DNA from: Dimargaris cristalligena
Lineage: Eukaryota > Kickxellomycota > Dimargaritomycetes > Dimargaritales > Dimargaritaceae
Length of the DNA stretch: 31,828 nucleotides
Direction: 5' to 3'
Assembly: GCA_027576995.1 (NCBI GenBank)
Contig: JANBQC010000224.1
Span: 9,432-41,259 of the forward strand
Shown piece after piece: positions 11,729-22,162 of the stretch. Position 1 is the stretch's first letter, and each line of letters begins with the position of its first letter. The notes under the pieces were generated by a model that had not been told where the DNA came from, did not search any database, and saw only the letters and a list, made by a program, of their open reading frames with translations. The translations under genes were made by a program, and so were the position numbers.

Positions 11729-13383
11729 GAACACAGTTATGTGGGCCAATGTAAAATACACGGAAAAATTAAATAAGAAAATAAACGACGAGTAAGACCA
11801 AGACAAGGTCGGTTCGAAATAAACTCAATAGGGCACAGGGTAGAGAGAGGGAGAAAGGGGAGGGAGGGCAGATAGGTCAAGAGGGTCCCTGGGACTCTAC
11901 GTTAGTGGCATGCCCAAATACACGGGATGAATAGTCAAGCCAGCCCAATGCGCACATTCAACAGAGGAGTATATATATATACCAGGGGAGAAGAAGCCAC
12001 AGAGTAGGTAGGTATTATTTTCTAGAATCTGATATGGTGGTGTGTTTACCCTCGGGTGACCATGGGTCCATGTTGGCCGGGCGCAAAAAGAATCGAGCGG
12101 AGCCTGTGGTCTAGCGGGGGAATGCAGACATAAACGACATGCACAGGGCACCCATAAAAGAGGAATAGCCTAGCAACAACTAGTAGAGTATAGTATACAG
12201 CAGTTTGGGGGGGAGTGACGACTACTATTGCAGGGACTTAAGTCTCATAATAAAGAGTATATATAGTATTAGTTGTTAAGGAGAGAAGGTCTGCGCAGCG
12301 GGTGGTCGCGGCAACTATTATAAGGCGAAAGAGCAAGAGCAAGACCAAGACCCAAAAAAGGCGAGAAAGGGGCTATTAAAGCAGTGAATGGGCAGGAATA
12401 TATGGGAGTGAGGAGCTGATACCACCCGCCGTCCATCATCATGGCAGAGTCCTACCCGGTACGGAATAGCATCAGTCACCCAAATCTTCCACACTGGAAA
12501 CGTGCAAAAAGCAAAAGAAATTTAAAGGTAGAGGTAAAAATTTGGTGTGTGTGAGTGGACTTTTTGACGGCTTGGGTAAACCGGGGGTTGGTGGTGATAA
12601 AGTAAGTAGTGGTCCATTTTCTCCCATGGATTCTAAATAAAGGGGATTTTTGAGCTCATTAATTTTCCCACCCCGCCCGTGGAATAAACAAGGAATTATT
12701 GGGGGCATTGCTACTACCGTCTAGTGAAAAGCTAAAATGCACTTTACTACATATACCTTTCTTAGCACTACTGGCATATAAGCACCCATGCAACTTACCT
12801 CGCCCTTTCCCGACGTAAAGAACCAATCAATATACACCGCCACTAGAGCTAGGCAACCGAGCGGGGCGCCAGAATATACTGGAAGAGTATAGAGTATGCT
12901 CTAGAATTTAATATTAAGTAAAAGGATGGAGATATGGTATTATGAAAGATATTGTGTGATACCTGTGTTTTTAGAGAAGAAAAAACACACACGTACATAC
13001 GCAAGGAAAATGGTTCGCCAAGGAGGTGCAAGGGGATGCGAACGATCGTCGAGAAATAAGGCTGAGGGTTAAATGAAAGTATAAATACCGAAGGATGTGA
13101 TAGAATTATATTCTTAAGATGGACAAAAGAACGATAATAATAATAACAATGAAGGAGTAGAAAAGGCATTCCAGTGAGGGGCACACCCTTAGTGCCAATG
13201 GGAGTTATATATTAGTGGGATATGGTTGGTAGAAATGCGGTCAAGATGGGGTGAGAGGTGCATGTAACCAAAGGGCGCTGAATCAATCGATAATAGAGAT
13301 ACAGAAGAACACACCGCCCAAAGCAGAGAGGTATGGGAAACATAGGGTAAATGCTTGGGGGCAGTGATAGAGGTAGTAGAGGT
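11729..13383. other. Intergenic, no gene seen
   Basis: Upstream of the YEATS2-like gene and downstream of the Svf1-family gene, both on the minus strand. It contains short TA tracts (near 11970-11981), purine-rich runs on the plus strand and no frame with family resemblance. The part nearest 11729 presumably holds the YEATS2-like promoter. Confidence 0.55.
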
Positions 13384-14797
13384 TTAGTCCAGGAGAGTGA
13401 CTTCGTGGAAGACTCGTCCACGAATCCGACGGGTTTCCCCGTTGACGGTCAGAATAGCCTCGGCCTCGTCAAACCATTCGTAAATGTAGGGTTTCGTAAT
13501 CAAGGCTTCGATAATTTTCCGGAGGAGATAGGGCACTTGGCGCAGAATATTAAGCTTTACGAGGGTATTACGGGGCTGGAGAGCGATTTCAGCGTGGAAG
13601 GGTTTACCATTGACGGTCTGGCCATCCCAAATATACTGGACCTGTTGGGCGATTTCGTAGCCGGTTTCGGGGTCTCGCTCGAATTGCGCCGATTTGACTA
13701 CGCCGGCGTGGGTAGCGGCACACAGGTCACTGCCCATCGTGAGCGAACCCTTGTTCACCAGCACCTTGCCGTTCTTTTCGGTGGTGATGAACTGGAGCAT
13801 GTTAAGCCCAATGTCCTCACCCACGAAATAGGCGAAGTTCCACCGCTGGGAGACGGTGTAGGGTTTCATGTCGGAATGGGCGTGGATAAACACCCCGCGG
13901 CCCGTCATGTCATAGCTGGTCTTGCCCACCTTAATGGTACCCGAGACATCCGCGGCCGGGCAGTAGATGTGCTTGATGAAATTGGGTTGCGATCCGCTCG
14001 CGGGCCCGTCCAGCGGGGACTGGTTCCCCATGTAGAAGCGCCCCTGTTCGCCAATCTTGAAACCGGGGTTCCGCAGGCGGAAGGTCAGGCTGCCGTTGAG
14101 ATCATTGCCGCCGGTCATGGTCACCTCGTAGGAAGCGTCCTGAACGGGGCTGTTCGGCTGGGCACTCAGGGAGCTTTTGATGGATAGGCCCTTGCATTCG
14201 GCGGAGAAGCGGTCCTTCGAGACGTGGATCTTACCCCCGTTGAAGGTCTGGAACGTGTTGTCCTTGCCGTTGGAGAAGGCGGCATTGACTTCGATCGTGG
14301 TAATAATCCTGGTTAGATAGACGGAGAGGGTGCATTAGGAACGGTGCGGAGTTTACGGGAAATCAAGGGGTGGGTGGGATTAGTACCGAGGCGGAATTGA
14401 TACAGTTGCTGTGCTGGTTAACCGTATGCTATGGGGGAAATGCTTGCGACTTACCCTACGTTGGCCCAGGCCAACTGGAAGAAAACAAAGACCCCGTCGT
14501 TGGACTGCGTGTAGAAAGTCTGAGTCTCGGAACCGGTGCCCCCGGCAATCCAGGTGAGATCGTCAGCAGCGACGGCGGAGTATTGCGCTGTGGGAAAGTA
14601 GGATCGACGTCATGGGTACACCAGAATACGGAATTGGTTAATTTCGGACGGTGCATGCCACTGGCTCTTCTCTAGAGTCCGGAGAATAGGACTGGATGGC
14701 TCGCCTTGGCGACCTTGGTGCGTAGACCAGGGGTTAAGATATATCTGGCCGGGCTTCGACCTGGCGGAGGGTAAAAACGGGACTTACGTTGAGACAT
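13384..14797 (-). CDS. Svf1 family protein, ceramide-binding survival factor (355 aa, three exons)
   Basis: Exons on the minus strand: 14797-14788 (10 nt), 14587-14455 and 14308-13384. Donors are GTAAGT at both introns (200 and 146 bp), acceptors CCCACAG and CTAACCAG, and phases are consistent. The protein has the two lipocalin-like halves of the Svf1 family. Hallmarks are SETQTFY near the N-terminus, SPLDGPASGSQPNFIKHIY in the middle, and the block GRGVFIHAHSDMKP followed by RWNFAYF. Yeast Svf1 is known to bind ceramides and act between ER and cis-Golgi, and to support survival under oxidative stress. The predicted N-terminus starts MSQPQYSAV and lacks the amphipathic membrane-binding helix that precedes the matching region of yeast Svf1. 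The 10-nt first exon is therefore the weakest part of the model. It lies 1.4 kb from a glucosylceramide synthase gene on the same strand. Confidence 0.88.
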
Positions 14798-16221
14798 GGT
14801 GGGTAATTTGGTAAAGGAGAGGGAATTATACGGTAGAGTGGAACGAGGGACGGGATGGAAGGGAACTGAGGTATAACAACGAGAATAAACGACGGAAAAG
14901 AATGAAAGAGGGAAAGGAGTTTGACCGACTATTTGCTAAGGAGGGGGTGGGCTGTATAATAAGGGGAAGAAGGGCCGCCACCAAAAATAGGAGTGTTGGC
15001 GAGTGGTCTGAAACGCCTGCTCAAGGGGCGCGCATACTACAGCTAGACTCACCCGCCTTTATCCCGCGGGGAAATCAGTGTCCTCCCCGCTCCGGCCCAG
15101 CCATATCCCTGCAACCTTGGCGAGAAATCCTCCTAATGGTCAAATGATGCATCTATCTATCCCTCCCTCATGTCTATGGCTGGCTCCGGTATCATCAGAC
15201 CCGTCGATCAAAGGAAACCCCCCAAATTCAAGGGCGGTGGCGGTTGATTCACTCCCCGTAAAATTGGCCCTAATGTCCCCGTATTTCAACCGACGTATAC
15301 CATATTGAGCGTCCTTCGATCAATGACGAAAATAAATTAATTAGGGGAACCGCCCAGTATTGCCTTGGCGGAATATTTCAATCACTCCCTCCTCCACCTA
15401 ATAACATAAGTGACGCATGTTGGCCAATCGAGGCCCGTCTACACAGCACCTATTTGTGGCCCCACCTCACCACGATGATCGACCCCTCTCCTCCAGGAAC
15501 AACTGCTGTCTACAATTAACCTGGCCCGCAACTCCGCCGAGTCCGTTAAAATGATAAGGTGTAAAAATCGATTGGCTTACGCAATTGTCGACAAAAAATG
15601 ATACGACCAATACGCCACGATATTAACCCAGCCCCCTATCCTTACCTCCCCGACTCTTCTATTACGCACACTTTTACCCCTTATCTTTAGCCGGTCTACA
15701 TCAGAGTGGCACCCCACCTTGTATCTATTCCCTAGGAAATCCGCCAATACCTGCATTATAATCCGGCCTCCGAAGCCAATCCTCTAATCTAATCCATTCC
15801 GGAAAAACAAATACCCTGCCAAGACGAATCGAGTACCTTACCGTATACCATAATTTTTAAAGCCGGGCTATTTATCAAGCAATATTTATTTTACCTACAT
15901 TGAACAAAAACTAAAATTTATGAACAGAGGCGGAGGGAAGGTGGTAAGGGTGTCCACATACAATAAAAAAGAAGCCTATTAACGAGAACTAGTATAGAGG
16001 GTGAGGGGGAATCTCAATCTATACGTTCTAGTTACGAACACGAAACGGTAGCAAATACATATTGAAGATGGTGCTAGAAAGGGATGGGTGATCAATCTAC
16101 AAGCTTAAAACAAAAAGAGGCCGTCATAAAACAGCGGGATGCGCTAGGAAATTCCGGAAAGGTGAACCGACCCTGGGACGGGTGTGGCGAGGAGTTAGTA
16201 GCTAAACCGAAGGGGGGTTCG
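14798..16221. other. Intergenic between Svf1-family and glucosylceramide synthase genes
   Basis: About 1.4 kb separating two same-strand genes. The 100 bp next to the Svf1 start is pyrimidine-rich on the coding strand, typical of a fungal promoter and leader. Short frames on the plus strand (14902-15308) show no family resemblance. No RNA gene seen. Confidence 0.6.
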
Positions 16222-17772
16222 CTACGACTTGGCCTCCAGGGGAGTGATGGTACCTCGTAAGCTCAGTTTAAACTGCCGACCCCGCCAGGCTACCGTATTT
16301 CCCGTCACCGCGTATATGTACAGAGGCAGCGCAAACAATTCCCGACACAGCCAAATGCCCGCCCAGTACCACAGGGGGGTTTCAGCGCCGCCGTGAAGGG
16401 ACGATGGTCGTCCACCCATACGGCCGTGGTGCAAGTTCCGGAAAATGGCCAAATCGGACAGGAACCAAGCGATCCAATGGGCGACCAGGAAAGGACCCGG
16501 GGCGACCCGGAAATAGTGGTAAAGGCCGTACGCCGCCAGTAAACCGCACACGATAGATTCGGTGAAGGGTTCCACTATGGTAGCGAACGTGACGTTGTAT
16601 TTCCGGGTCCGGGTCCACCGGATACGGCGGACGAAATAGTCCTGCAGCGACATGCGGCCTAAACTCTGCTGGGCCCGGTCCGAGGTCATGCGGTGCTTCC
16701 ACCCGCGCTTCCAAAACGCCTGGGCAATGGTGTTATCCTCGGCCATGTATGCGGAAAAGGCCTTGAGACCGCCTAAAGCGGCGAGTTGTCGTTTGTCGTA
16801 GACGTTGGATTTACCCACCACGCAACTGGCCGCCCCCGTGGCGTTAATGGCCAGGTACATTTTGGCGTGCACCGTGTTAATGAACATCACTTCGAGCCAG
16901 GCTCCGAAACTGGCCGGCTGCGTGGCCAGGACCAAGTGGTGGATGATGCCCACGGGTAGTGGCGGTGGTAGCAATGGTGACAGCGCACTACTATTACTAC
17001 TACTGCTGCGGCTACTATTGGAGGGCGAGTTGTCCAGAAGCCGCACCGACCGGGCCAGACACCCCGGGTCGGTATACACATTCGAATCGCACATCCATAC
17101 CAAGTCATATTGCGTACTCTCAAACCCATCAATGATATTATTGATTTTCGGGTTAATACCCACCGTCTGGGTGGACACGATCAGCCGGGCGGGAATAGTT
17201 GGGCATTCCTCCATGAGGGCCCGGGCCACGGGAATCGCGGGGTCGTCATCACTCTCGGCCGTGAAGACAATTTCGAACCGGGGGTACGCTTGTTGGAAGG
17301 AGCTGCGGAGGTTACGCTTGAGGTCGGGATCGATGCCCTTGAGCGGTCGAATAATGGACACCCCTGGTAGTTGAGCGGCACCGTCGTGGTGGTGGTTGTC
17401 AATGTCAACATTGTCGTTGTCGTTGTTATGGGGGTGGGGCCGTTGCGCGGCGTAATGGGCGACGTCTTCGGTGGCCTGCGGGGGAAAGTACCGACGACGG
17501 GTCACCCACATGCCGGAAAGGCAAAAGGCCAGCATCACGAACCACATGAAGATACCAAAGGCGGCCACAGCATCCCGGATTTGGCCCTGGTAGTAAAGGT
17601 AGTCGGCCGAAGCGAAGAGGGAGTCGCCCTGGCCCCAACCACTGCCCGTGCCCGTCAGGCCCCGGCTCAGTCGGTGGAATACCGAGATAACGAGCGAGGG
17701 CAGGGCACCGGCTGCGGTGGTTAAAGGGGGCAGTGAGCTGGAGGAAGTGAAATCGGGACTAGGGTTAGCCAT
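16222..17772 (-). CDS. Ceramide glucosyltransferase (glucosylceramide synthase, GT21 family, 516 aa)
   Basis: Transfers glucose from UDP-glucose to ceramide, making glucosylceramide at the Golgi or ER membrane. A single exon; I start at the ATG at 17772 (MANPSPDF) because the open frame upstream has only TTG starts. A membrane anchor lies at about 69-90. The GT-A catalytic region follows: IRPLKGIDPDL (141-151), D1 ESDDD (173-177), D2 CDSN (228-231, D229), D3 AEDN (344-347, D346) and the R-x-x-RW motif (R382, R385, W386). C-terminal hydrophobic segments are at about 405-420, 425-443 and 467-490. All catalytic residues are present. Two low-complexity insertions are unusual: Asn/Asp/His-rich at 113-130 and Ser/Pro-rich at 249-273, the latter within the catalytic domain between D2 and D3. 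Adjacent to the Svf1-family gene, suggesting a shared role in ceramide metabolism. Confidence 0.93.
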   Translation of the reverse strand: MANPSPDFTSSSSLPPLTTAAGALPSLVISVFHRLSRGLTGTGSGWGQGDSLFASADYLYYQGQIRDAVAAFGIFMWFVMLAFCLSGMWVTRRRYFPPQATEDVAHYAAQRPHPHNNDNDNVDIDNHHHDGAAQLPGVSIIRPLKGIDPDLKRNLRSSFQQAYPRFEIVFTAESDDDPAIPVARALMEECPTIPARLIVSTQTVGINPKINNIIDGFESTQYDLVWMCDSNVYTDPGCLARSVRLLDNSPSNSSRSSSSNSSALSPLLPPPLPVGIIHHLVLATQPASFGAWLEVMFINTVHAKMYLAINATGAASCVVGKSNVYDKRQLAALGGLKAFSAYMAEDNTIAQAFWKRGWKHRMTSDRAQQSLGRMSLQDYFVRRIRWTRTRKYNVTFATIVEPFTESIVCGLLAAYGLYHYFRVAPGPFLVAHWIAWFLSDLAIFRNLHHGRMGGRPSSLHGGAETPLWYWAGIWLCRELFALPLYIYAVTGNTVAWRGRQFKLSLRGTITPLEAKS

Positions 17773-17805
17773 GACCCAAACGGGGAAGGCATGCAACAAT
17801 ACTAG

Positions 17806-17821
17806 ATATATATATATATAA
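17806..17821 (-). promoter_or_regulatory. TA tract, likely TATA element of the glucosylceramide synthase gene
   Basis: An alternating TA tract 34-50 bp upstream of the start codon could serve as the TATA element. An out-of-frame ATG at 17792-17790 lies between it and the main start and opens a 23-codon overlapping frame. It would be translated only if transcription starts upstream of it. Confidence 0.4.
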
Positions 17822-17968
17822 AGGAAATAATAGGTGGGGTATACACCACTTAAGCGGAATCAGGCGGAATCGCAGGGGATAGGAGAGAGACGCTCAACGA
17901 AGTAGGAGGAGAATAAGGAGAAGGGGGAATCAGCAAGTTGGGGGGATGTGGTTTGACAGGGCTTATCC

Positions 17969-17987
17969 CTCTCTCTCTCTCTCTCTC
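17969..17987. repeat. (CT)n microsatellite
   Basis: An uninterrupted CT tract of about nine units on the plus strand, so a GA tract on the strand of the synthase gene, about 200 bp upstream of that gene's start. Confidence 0.85.
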
Positions 17988-18021
17988 ACCGGCACTTGCG
18001 AGTGTGAATGTCAATAGAGGA

Positions 18022-18038
18022 GGTGGTGGTGGTGGTGG
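18022..18038. repeat. (GGT)n microsatellite
   Basis: Five to six GGT units in the region upstream of the glucosylceramide synthase gene; no coding role seen. Confidence 0.8.
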
Positions 18039-19342
18039 AATCACGAGATATGGGGGACAGGGACTCTCGTGTACAGTCAACCATATATAACAGATATACG
18101 AAACCGCACCCTAGTCAATGGCCAGGTCCAGAATTCACAACACGGATAGTTTCTTGGGCTGAGTGTGAAACAGCAAAAGTCCTAAAGTAACCAATAGTAG
18201 TGTTTCGCAAGTAATAAAAATGAAAGCGCAGAAGGGAACGAAAATTTCCGAAACCTCTACCAAACCGACGGGATAAACCGGCAAATCGACGCTGCGGGCT
18301 GTGGAATTTGCTATAAATATTATATATGTAGAAAAAAAGCTAGTTGAGGCTGGCGAGAGTTCGGACGGGCGAGTGGTCGAGATATATATTGCCTTGGGCC
18401 CTCAGTCAATCAAATGTAGCCGAATAGATAAAGGACAAGAGGAGAGGGGAACTTACGCGTCCAAAGGGTAATATAAAATAAAATCAAAGAGTGACGAAGC
18501 AAACAGCGACTCTAACTAACCACCTGACCTTGTCGTATGCAGGCAAGTATATCGAGCCAAATGGAAAAAGACGAGAGAAGGAGGGGGCCACACCTAAGTT
18601 CCTTTGTGTGGGTCGTCTGGGAACTTTCCCCTCCCAAAGCGCCATTACTAATAGCTTACGTAATTCCTTACTTCCTCTCGAATTTAATTATATTCTCCTT
18701 CTACCCCGTCTGCATCCCTCCTATAAATCCCGCCTCCACAACACAGCATAATTACTAGGCCCAGCCGTTTCTGCTACAGAACCGGTCCTAATAATTCGGC
18801 GACAATAAAGTACACCGCCAGTCTACCCAAAAGGCAGGGGAATGAGAGGTGGATAAACGCTCAGTGTGTACCTTATAGTATAACTCTCGCATTATCCCCT
18901 CCAGCAGAATAAATGACCCGGCAAAATGATGCCGATATACTCCAACTTAATTTCTCGCAAAAAAATTACCCCCAACGCCCAATCCCTGCCTCCATATTCC
19001 CCTTCACCCATCGCGGTCACATGAAGCTGTAACCCCTGGAGTAGACACAGGAGGTTTCACAATAATTAATCATGTACAGAGGCTGCTCTATTGTAAACCT
19101 TTCCTGCGTAATACCAGCCCAATCCATCTTAGGAACGGAATGTGTAACAGTCGATCGTGCATGCCAACTCAGGTACAGGCACTAAAACTAAAGCCCCCTT
19201 TTTAGGCACAGGAGGCCCTGTATATCACTATAGGGACATCAATGGTTGGTCCCAGTAATTTTTTTCAACATTCCATCCAACTTTTCCCCCTCCAATACCT
19301 TCCCATATCTGACCATACCATTACATTTGTTCAAAACTTTTC

Positions 19343-19460
19343 AGTTGTGGCCATATGTCGGATTGTGCTCCGTATCCCGTTAGATCTGCGAAGATAAGCT
19401 CCGATCAGCTAATTTAGTACTGAGGTGGGTGACCACTTGGGAATAGTTAGTGCTACAACT
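19343..19460 (+). rRNA. 5S ribosomal RNA, stand-alone copy
   Basis: The core CCCGTTAGATCTGCGAAG and following ATAAGC (19376-19399) and the block GGTGGGTGACCACTTGGGAA (19424-19443) are the conserved 5S signatures, with TAGTAC at 19415-19420. The ends pair: AGTTGTGG (19343-19350) with CTACAACT (19453-19460). Helix II is TCGGA (19358-19362) with TCCGA (19400-19404). A further helix is CTAATT (19409-19414) with AGTTAG (19445-19450), where most fungi have G-C pairs. Retained pairing despite changed bases argues for a working gene. The length of 118 nt fits fungal 5S, and a TTTTT terminator follows at once (19460-19464). It stands alone between protein genes rather than in an rDNA repeat, as dispersed 5S genes do in many fungi. 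The internal control region replaces any upstream promoter. Confidence 0.88.
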
Positions 19461-19464
19461 TTTT
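19460..19464 (+). terminator. RNA polymerase III terminator
   Basis: A run of five T starting at the last base of the 5S gene, the usual stop signal for RNA polymerase III. Confidence 0.7.
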
Positions 19465-19855
19465 ATCAGTTTTTTAGTTCAAATGTTTATGGGAGGCTGG
19501 GCTTGCTTATAGATATAGGGAAAAGAAGGGTAGGCCTTGCTATGTTATTAAATAGCTTTAATTAAAATTAAATCGAGGCCACTGTTTCCTCAGTTCATAC
19601 GAAAAGGCTAGCGAATAGCCTCATTTTGAATTTACTGAAAGACAAGGGGGCAGTCGTGGCGAATGCAATGGTAAAAATAACAGTTAGCCCATTTCCCATG
19701 GGTTTGTTTTCCCATCATTTTGAACAATTCCATAGGATTATTTCAAAGTCCCTACCCTTTTCCTACTCTTTGGACTCTCACCCCGACTTTACTTTCATTA
19801 ATGGTTATACATATTTCATAGCATTACCACCACTCCCCCCTTGCCGACTTCCACC
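19461..19855. other. Intergenic between 5S and RBMX2-like gene
   Basis: About 0.4 kb. It is AT-rich at the left and pyrimidine-rich near 19820-19855, which suits the promoter and leader of the RBMX2-like gene. No gene seen. Confidence 0.6.
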
Positions 19856-20776
19856 ATGAACGTGGTTAAAGAAATCCAGCGGCTCAACCAACGCGAAGCC
19901 GAGCGGAATCTAGCCGATTCCAGCAGTTCCTGGCATTACGAATACCGCGACAGCGCCTATATTTTCATCGGCGGTCTCGATTACGAATTGACCGAGGGCG
20001 ATGTCCTGTGCGTGTTTTCCCAGTACGGCGAGATTCTCGACATCAATCTGGTGCGGGACCGCGAAACGGGCCGTTCCAAAGGGTACGCCTTTCTAATGTA
20101 CGAGGACCAGCGCAGTACCGTGTTGGCCGTCGATAATTTGAACGGGGCGAAGGTGGCCGGTCGTACCCTCCGGGTCGACCATGTGCGGGATTACCGACCA
20201 CCGAAAGATGCCCAGAACCAGGCTGAGGGGGACCAGGACCTTCCACTGGGTCCCACCATGAATGCCGCACCGCCCCTATTAGAAGGTAAGTTTCAGTTAA
20301 AGAACACCATCATTGTTTTTATCACCTCCGATTGACTTACCTACCCGTAGCCGCTCCGGTTTAGGCATTCAATGCGTTGGATTTTTTTTGGATAGTTCTT
20401 GAATGAGGACTACTAGTAGTCGTACTAATATGAAAGCTTATTAACTCAAGTTTTTCTATCTGATTCCCCGTATATACCCCCTTCCCCTTTCACACATATT
20501 AACCATTTGGATGGCGGCCTTGTCTAACCGCACCACGGGGGTTTTTTTAAATTGCGTTCTCCTTTACCAATCTGACTAGTATCTGACACCGAGTCGCCGG
20601 AGGAGGAGCACGAGCGTTTGCTTAACGAACACGGCATTGACGTTGAGGATCCCATGGCCGACTATTATCTCCAAAAGCTCAAGAAACAAGCCCGGAATGA
20701 GCAGAAAAAGGCCCACAAGGACCAGGGCACCAAGAAGCATAAGCGGAAGGACAAGGAGTCCGCGACAAAAAAATAG
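19856..20776 (+). CDS. IST3: RBMX2/Ist3 (Snu17, Cwf29) spliceosomal RRM protein (208 aa, two exons)
   Basis: Exons 19856-20285 and 20580-20776 with a 294-bp intron (GTAAGT donor, GACTAG acceptor), phase-consistent. The start is the ATG in the context CCACCATGA, giving MNVVKEIQRLN, the characteristic N-terminus of this family. A single RRM spans about 33-112, with RNP2 YIFIGG (35-40) and RNP1 SKGYAFLMY (74-82). It is followed by VDHVRDYRPPK (107-117), conserved in Ist3/RBMX2. The second exon carries the acidic SDTESPEEE, the DPMADYYL block (167-174) and a Lys-rich tail. In yeast this protein is the core of the RES complex (with Bud13 and Pml1), which binds the activated spliceosome and helps splicing and nuclear retention of pre-mRNA. 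Fits an intron-rich genome. Very secure. Confidence 0.95.
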
Positions 20777-21365
20777 TGCGTTTCATCGAATTAGACCAAG
20801 CTGCCGACATCCCCTTTTTATCTTCTCGATCTTCAACTATGTCCCTTGCTTTAATTTTGGTTCGTTGGTCATTGTTAGTCCTTTAGCGGGACAGCTCTGA
20901 CACCAGCCATATAGCCCCGCACAACAATAACATGTATAATACATTTATTCCTAAAAGGAATAAAACCATTCTCTTATTGGAAGCACTGGAAGCGTCTTTC
21001 CTATCAAGTATAACTTGGGGTATAAGCACGGGCTTAGTTCGACTTTGAAGGTGTTTGGATCAGTCCCATGGAAGAACTTGGCATCCCAGAATCAATCCTA
21101 TTACACGGCACCCTTGGCCTAGCCATACAGTTATCAGCACTATACCTCGATTAAAACTTCAACTATAGAGTGTAGTTGGGGACTAGTAAATGGCATCGGG
21201 CGTCAAAAGGGTTTATTGCAGATCGGCACAACAAACAACTAGCGGTCGGCAGACTAAAAAATAAAAAAGCAGGCGTAGACGGACGACAATCCATCGTTGA
21301 AGGAGACGCCCTGTTCCCCATTTCTTTCAAGAAACCACCTAAAAAAAACAATCGATCGTAATCAA
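20777..21365. other. Intergenic between converging genes
   Basis: The RBMX2-like gene (+) and the bS6m gene (-) converge here, so both 3' ends lie inside. An ATAAAA near 20960 may serve as a polyadenylation signal. No gene seen. Confidence 0.55.
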
Positions 21366-22162
21366 CTAATCGATGGCGGCGCTCGACCGGTGGGTATACT
21401 GGTAGGTTTTGAGACTGCTGTCCATCTTGACAATATTGTGGCGAAGGACACGGGGATCCAAGTTAAGGCTCTTGGTCAGATCGTTCAGTACCACGGGGTT
21501 GCAGTCAAAATGCATAAGCCAGTACCTGAAATATAGTTCAAAGAAAAACCGCATGAATAATAATATAGATGAGCCATTCCGTAACCGAATACACCGTAGC
21601 AAACCAAACCCATCTGTCTTGACATATATATATATATTGCTACAACTAGAATGGGGTAATGCCGTAAGTTTGGCAAGCCATGCTTGTATTTAAGGAAAAC
21701 GCTAAGAACTGTATGAATCGGTACTTACCTTCCCCGTTCATGGTACTCCTGGTGCCGCTTAATGCGGTGGGGAAGAACGCTGATACCGAAGTGGGAAATA
21801 CCACGCACAACCCCACCCCGGTCAATGATAGAAAGCGCCGAATTTTTGAACAAATCGCGGATATTCGCCTAAACAAAGAATGGCAAGTGAGGTAAATAGG
21901 GTACACCGGATTTAGTCACTACAACCAACGACTCATAGGGCTACTCTGGGCAGTTCGCCAAGATCGGCCTAAATCTACTTCGAATGGGGCCTTGCCAGGA
22001 AAGGGGACAGAGGATCTCGCATTGGAGATACTCAAATTCATCGAATCGACGGGATACCCCATGGATACAACAGGGCAAGGCGTCGAGGAGGAGGGGAGAG
22101 GAAGATTCACCTACCGCGCCGATTTGGCTCCGAGAGATGCACAGTAACTCGTAGAACGGCAT
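21366..22162 (-). CDS. MRP17: Mitochondrial small-subunit ribosomal protein bS6m (Mrp17 family, 115 aa, three exons)
   Basis: Exons on the minus strand: 22162-22115, 21868-21729 and 21525-21366. Donors GTAGGT and GTAAGT, acceptors TTGTTTAG and ATTTCAG, introns 246 and 203 bp, phases 0 and 2. The protein begins MPFYELLCISR, the typical bS6m start. It continues with IIDRGGVVRGISHFG, then LPHRIKRHQEYHERGRYW and MHFDCNPVVLNDLTKSLNLD, ending DPRVLRHNIVKM plus a short tail. This is the whole S6 fold at normal length. It is a component of the mitochondrial 30S platform. No separate targeting peptide is visible, which is usual for this family because the N-terminus starts the first strand. None of the three exons is obvious as an ORF alone; the assembly rests on family conservation and phase agreement, and is secure. 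Confidence 0.92.
21624..21637. repeat. (AT)n tract inside an intron of the bS6m gene
   Basis: Seven AT units lying within the second intron of the bS6m gene. Confidence 0.8.

Larger units (their letters stand above)
17773..19342. other. Intergenic, promoter side of glucosylceramide synthase
   Basis: Lies between the start of the minus-strand synthase gene and the 5S rRNA gene. It holds the TA tract, a (CT)n tract and a (GGT)n tract listed separately. Short plus-strand frames near 18491-18758 resemble nothing known. Confidence 0.6.

Noticed and set aside
13351..14187. 278-codon plus-strand frame
   Set aside because: It is the antisense shadow of the Svf1-family exon, whose family match is clear on the minus strand.
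14456..14656. 66-codon minus-strand frame
   Set aside because: Overlaps exon 2 of the Svf1-family gene in a different frame; the family-matching frame is the other one.
16805..17724. Plus-strand frames opposite the glucosylceramide synthase gene
   Set aside because: Antisense shadows of a GC-rich coding region with intact catalytic motifs on the minus strand.
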